A DNA stretch of 64,000 nt from Dryomyza anilis (lineage: Eukaryota; Arthropoda; Insecta; Diptera; Dryomyzidae): assembly GCA_951804985.1 (NCBI GenBank), contig OX638130.1, forward strand, positions 35,272,202 to 35,336,201. The letters are read 5' to 3'. Under the pieces are notes generated by a model that was given only the letters and a program-made list of their open reading frames with translations, did not search any database and had not been told where the DNA came from. Each line of letters begins with the position of its first letter. Position 1 is the stretch's first letter. Positions 61,762-64,000 of the stretch are shown piece by piece. Made by a program: the position numbers and the translations under genes.

Positions 61762-62846
61762 GTGGTATGACCAAGAGTGTCCCGCGGCCACTGCAGAGAA
61801 AGAAGCTGCGTACAAATCCACCCTGCTTTCAGTAGCTACGCGAGCTGCGAAGGAGCGTTACAAAGAGAAGAGGAGGGAAGAGAGACGTCTTTTCAGGCGC
61901 AAAAAAAGCGAGGCAGAAAGACGTGAGTGTGAGGAGATTGAGATGCATGGGGACAGGAATGAGGCTCGAAAATTCTTCGAGAAAATAAGACGCTTAGCCG
62001 GAGGTATAAAATCTGGAGCCTTTTCTTGTAAAGATGAGAACGGGAATATAGTGACAGATATCCAGAGCACACTGAAGATATGGAGGAATCACTTCTCTAA
62101 ACTGCTGACCGCAAGTCCACCGATAGAGAAGTAAACCCGGCAACCCCAGTACTTGATGACGACGTTGAGATTCCGCCACCCGACCATGACGAGGTCAGAA
62201 CAGCCATTGCTCGGCTGAAAAACAACAAAGCCGCAGGTGTTGATGGCCTGCCAGCTGAATTGTTAAGACCGGAGGCGAAGAGCTAATAGAGAGCATGCAC
62301 GAGCTCTTAAGCAGAATATGGTCGGATGAAAGCATGCCAAGTGACTGGAACCTCAGTGTACTCTGCCCAATCCTTAAGAAAGGGGATCCCACTATCTGCG
62401 CCAACTACCATGCGATCAGCCTACTCATTATCGCATACAAGGTTCTATCGAGCGTATTATGTGAACGACTGAAGCCCATCGTCAAGAGACTGATTGGACC
62501 TTATCAGTGCGGCTTCAGACCTGGAAAGTCCACCATAGACCAGATTTTCACATTGCGCCTAATCCAGGAAAAGATCCTAGAAAAACAGATCGACACCTAC
62601 CACCTATTAGTCGACTATAAAGCCGCCTTCGACACTCTGATAAGGGAACGATTATACGCCGCAATGTCTGAGTTCGGTATACCTGCGAAACTTATAAGGC
62701 TTTGCAGGATGACCCTGAGGAACAACAACGTCAGCCTGGAGATCAAACGGAGAATAACTCTTGCCAACAGGTGCTACTTTGGGCTCAGTAGGCAATTGAG
62801 AAGCAGAGCCCTCTCTCGCCGTACAAAAATAACGCTCTACAAGTGA
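61762..62846 (+). pseudogene. RTE-like copy 3: linker and RT with core deleted
   Basis: The linker (EWYDQECPAATAEKEAAYKS; MHGDRNEARKFFEKIRRLAG) breaks at PPIEK-TAA (62132-62134), as in copy 1. LKNNKAAGVDGLPAELL then ends in a private frameshift near 62270 (one T fewer than copy 1). From 62295 MHELLSRIWSDESMPSDW, CGFRPGKSTIDQIFTLR, LLVDYKAAFDTL and RLCRMTLRN join directly to NNVSLEIKRRITLANRC. Compared with copy 1, everything from the loop after MTL to just before the NNNVSLEIK motif, including YADD, is missing; the join lies in an AACAAC repeat (62719-62729). Confidence 0.85.
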
Positions 62847-62852
62847 CTCATC

Positions 62853-63287
62853 ATGCCCGTCCTACTTTATGGTGCAGAAACATGGACGCTGGCCTCCACC
62901 GATGAGAGAGTACTGGGAGCGTTCGAGAGAAAGATTCTCCTTAAAATCTTTGGCCCTATCTGCTTTGCTAACGAGTATCGAATCAAGATGAACCACGAGC
63001 TGTATGAGTTATTCGACGACATTGACATAGTCAAGCGCATCAAGATCCAGCGCCTTCGCTGGCTAGGTCATGTCGAACGAATGGATGAAAACACTCCAGC
63101 CAAGAAGGTGCTTGAATCGAAACTCGAAGGTGGACAGCGTAGAAAGTGGCGTCCAAATCTACGTTGGAAAGACCAAGTTGAGGACAACCTGGCAACGCTT
63201 GGTATTTCTAACTGGCGTCAGCTCGCGCAAAGCAGATGCGACTGGCGCGGCTTCATCTCAGCGGCCAAAACCGACCCACGGTTGTAA
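62853..63287 (+). pseudogene. RTE-like copy 3: C-terminal domain
   Basis: After a TGA at 62844-62846 (TLYK-stop-LIMPVLLY) the same frame is open for 144 codons: MPVLLYGAETWTL, IQRLRWLGHVERMDENTPAK, GGQRRKWRPNLRWKDQVEDN, NWRQLAQSRCDWRGFISAAK, ending KTDPRL. It ends right before the TAAG tail, so this is the natural ORF2 end. Confidence 0.85.
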
Positions 63288-63306
63288 GGGCCATTTAAGT
63301 AAGTAA

Positions 63307-63451
63307 GATTTTCATCCTATTCGACCAACGGAATATAATTGGTTAGTTATGAGTCTACATATCCAATTAAACCAAATACTTTCATGAATTCAACTCCTAA
63401 AAATAATTCTCTTTTAAGAGTTATCATTTGTAATCTAAATTATTGGTTATT
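63307..63451. other. spacer, nothing recognised
   Basis: AT-rich, no gene. Confidence 0.35.
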
Positions 63452-63696
63452 AAGGGTGTGTGCGAATTAGACTAAATTGCTGACTAAACTAAATTGGACG
63501 ACTTTTAATTTGATCTCCATTCGGTAACCGGTAATTGTTAGAGTCCGTAATTAATCGATTATCTTATATCTGTTTGCTGTCTTTCAATTTAGTTCAACTT
63601 AGTCTGCTCGAAAATTTGCTAAATTGAAAAGTATACAGTGCATTACCGAAAAAATTTAGTTTAGTCATCAATTTAGTCGAAGTCGCACACACCCTT
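63452..63696. mobile_element. 245 bp MITE with ~44 bp inverted ends
   Basis: AAGGGTGTGTGCGAATTAGA with following CTAAATTGCTGACTAAACTA pairs with the right end (reverse complement AAGGGTGTGTGCGACTTCGA, CTAAATTGATGACTAAACTA). Flanks are TTATT and ACTTTG; a TTA or TAA duplication is possible but ambiguous, which would fit PIF/Harbinger. Non-coding interior. Confidence 0.85.
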
Positions 63697-63903
63697 ACTT
63701 TGTTAAACATTACTTTTGAAATAAATATTTCAAAATAATGTTTTGTTTTAGTTTTAAAATTCAAAATTGAAATTTGTATTTGATAATTGTAAAAATATAT
63801 ACTGAAGCGTCATCACGGACATTTAATTGTATTATAACTCAGATGTGGGGTGACCACTCGCCAATTGTATGCTAAATAATTTGAAATAATAATTGGAATA
63901 ATA

Positions 63904-64000
63904 ATGGAAAGAACTACCAAGCAGAAGTTAGCAGAATATATAATAAACGTTGGTGTCGATTTTCCACCAACTGCAATTGCAGCACAGCTTAAAAGATTGT
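63904..64000 (+). CDS. start of an ORF leaving the window (possibly retroelement gag)
   Basis: An ATG at 63904 opens 32 codons without a stop to the window end: MERTTKQKLAEYIINVGVDF then PPTAIAAQLKRL. The spacing of Leu and Gly residues resembles the SAP-like N-terminus seen in gag proteins of some insect retroelements. Too short to be sure; it could equally be another protein with a SAP-like helix pair or a chance frame. Confidence 0.35.
   Translation, partial: MERTTKQKLAEYIINVGVDFPPTAIAAQLKRL

Larger units (their letters stand above)
60488..63306 (+). mobile_element. RTE-like LINE, copy 3 (internally deleted)
   Basis: Starts TATGGGGGCGATTACCACAA, matching copy 1, and ends GTAAGGGCCATTTAAGTAAGTAAG, the TAAG tail also seen in copy 2. 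Order: 50-codon ORF (60532-60684), endonuclease (60820-61761), linker, RT with a deletion that removes the catalytic core, and C-terminal domain. No clear target duplication was found; copy 1 extends further 5', so this copy is slightly truncated. Confidence 0.85.

Noticed and set aside
1..64000. Bacterial operons, riboswitches or phage modules
   Set aside because: Introns, SINE/LINE/LTR content and AT-rich satellite DNA show a eukaryotic (insect) genome; nothing prokaryotic was seen.

Overview
The window is eukaryotic, AT-rich and almost entirely made of transposable elements and satellite-like repeats. The mix (a gypsy/17.6-like LTR element with an env-like gene, a DD41D mariner, Jockey/CR1-like and RTE-like LINEs, a tRNA-headed SINE) and one exon that reads like the start of the fly GPCR Tre1 point to a higher dipteran; I cannot name the species. 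I see no prokaryotic gene, no CRISPR array and no confident tRNA or rRNA gene.

Layout. 1-3.2 kb: AT-rich DNA, a SINE fragment and a long GATCTTTTC minisatellite. 3.2-7.0 kb: a minus-strand LINE whose reverse transcriptase is split by a 1.4 kb element that duplicated TA; removing it with one TA puts the two halves back in one frame. 7.8-9.1 kb: a GGACATGTCC satellite on both sides of an inverted repeat. 9.35-11.46 kb: two copies of a dispersed ~745 bp repeat (called R745 here). 10.3-19.4 kb: a second copy of the 1.4 kb element, itself split by a 7.5 kb LTR element (gag, pol, env-like; minus strand; GTAT target duplication) whose 3' LTR carries an R745 copy. 20.0-23.6 kb: a fold-back repeat whose left arm was hit by a MULE with a RING-finger C-terminus. 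24.4-25.6 kb: third copy of the 1.4 kb element, inside R745 DNA.

26.5-31.7 kb: a second Ty3/gypsy element (plus strand, Mag/K02A2.6-like), interrupted by a 1.3 kb non-coding inverted-repeat element and by ~1 kb of GC-rich palindromic and tandem arrays. 31.7-32.8 kb recurs inverted at 41.1-42.15 kb. 32.8-36.0, 52.2-53.0 and 60.5-63.3 kb: three copies of an RTE-like LINE with a TAAG-repeat tail. 36.2 and 45.2-46.5 kb: mariner remnants. 39.4-40.2 kb: LINE 5' end with a PHD-like ORF1. 43.0 and 47.5 kb: SINEs. 48.6 kb: the Tre1-like exon with a consensus donor, so the DNA to the right may be its first coding intron. 49.3-58.4 kb: a ~2.1 kb tandem segmental duplication (two full units and one partial), hit once by the RTE-like LINE and once by a 2.9 kb fold-back element made of two head-to-head 59 bp satellite arrays; the sister units give the empty sites. 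58.6-60.2 kb: LINE endonuclease and gypsy RT remnants. 63.45 kb: a small MITE. 63.9 kb: the start of an ORF leaving the window.

All element proteins I checked are broken (stops, frameshifts, internal deletions, lost catalytic residues), except short stretches such as the endonuclease of the RTE copy at 60.8 kb. The window is best read as a nested insertion record: target duplications, restored frames and empty paralogous sites give the order of several events. The most unusual items are the 59 bp head-to-head fold-back element, the MULE-RING transposase, the lesions shared by two RTE copies, and the TE-loaded putative Tre1 intron.
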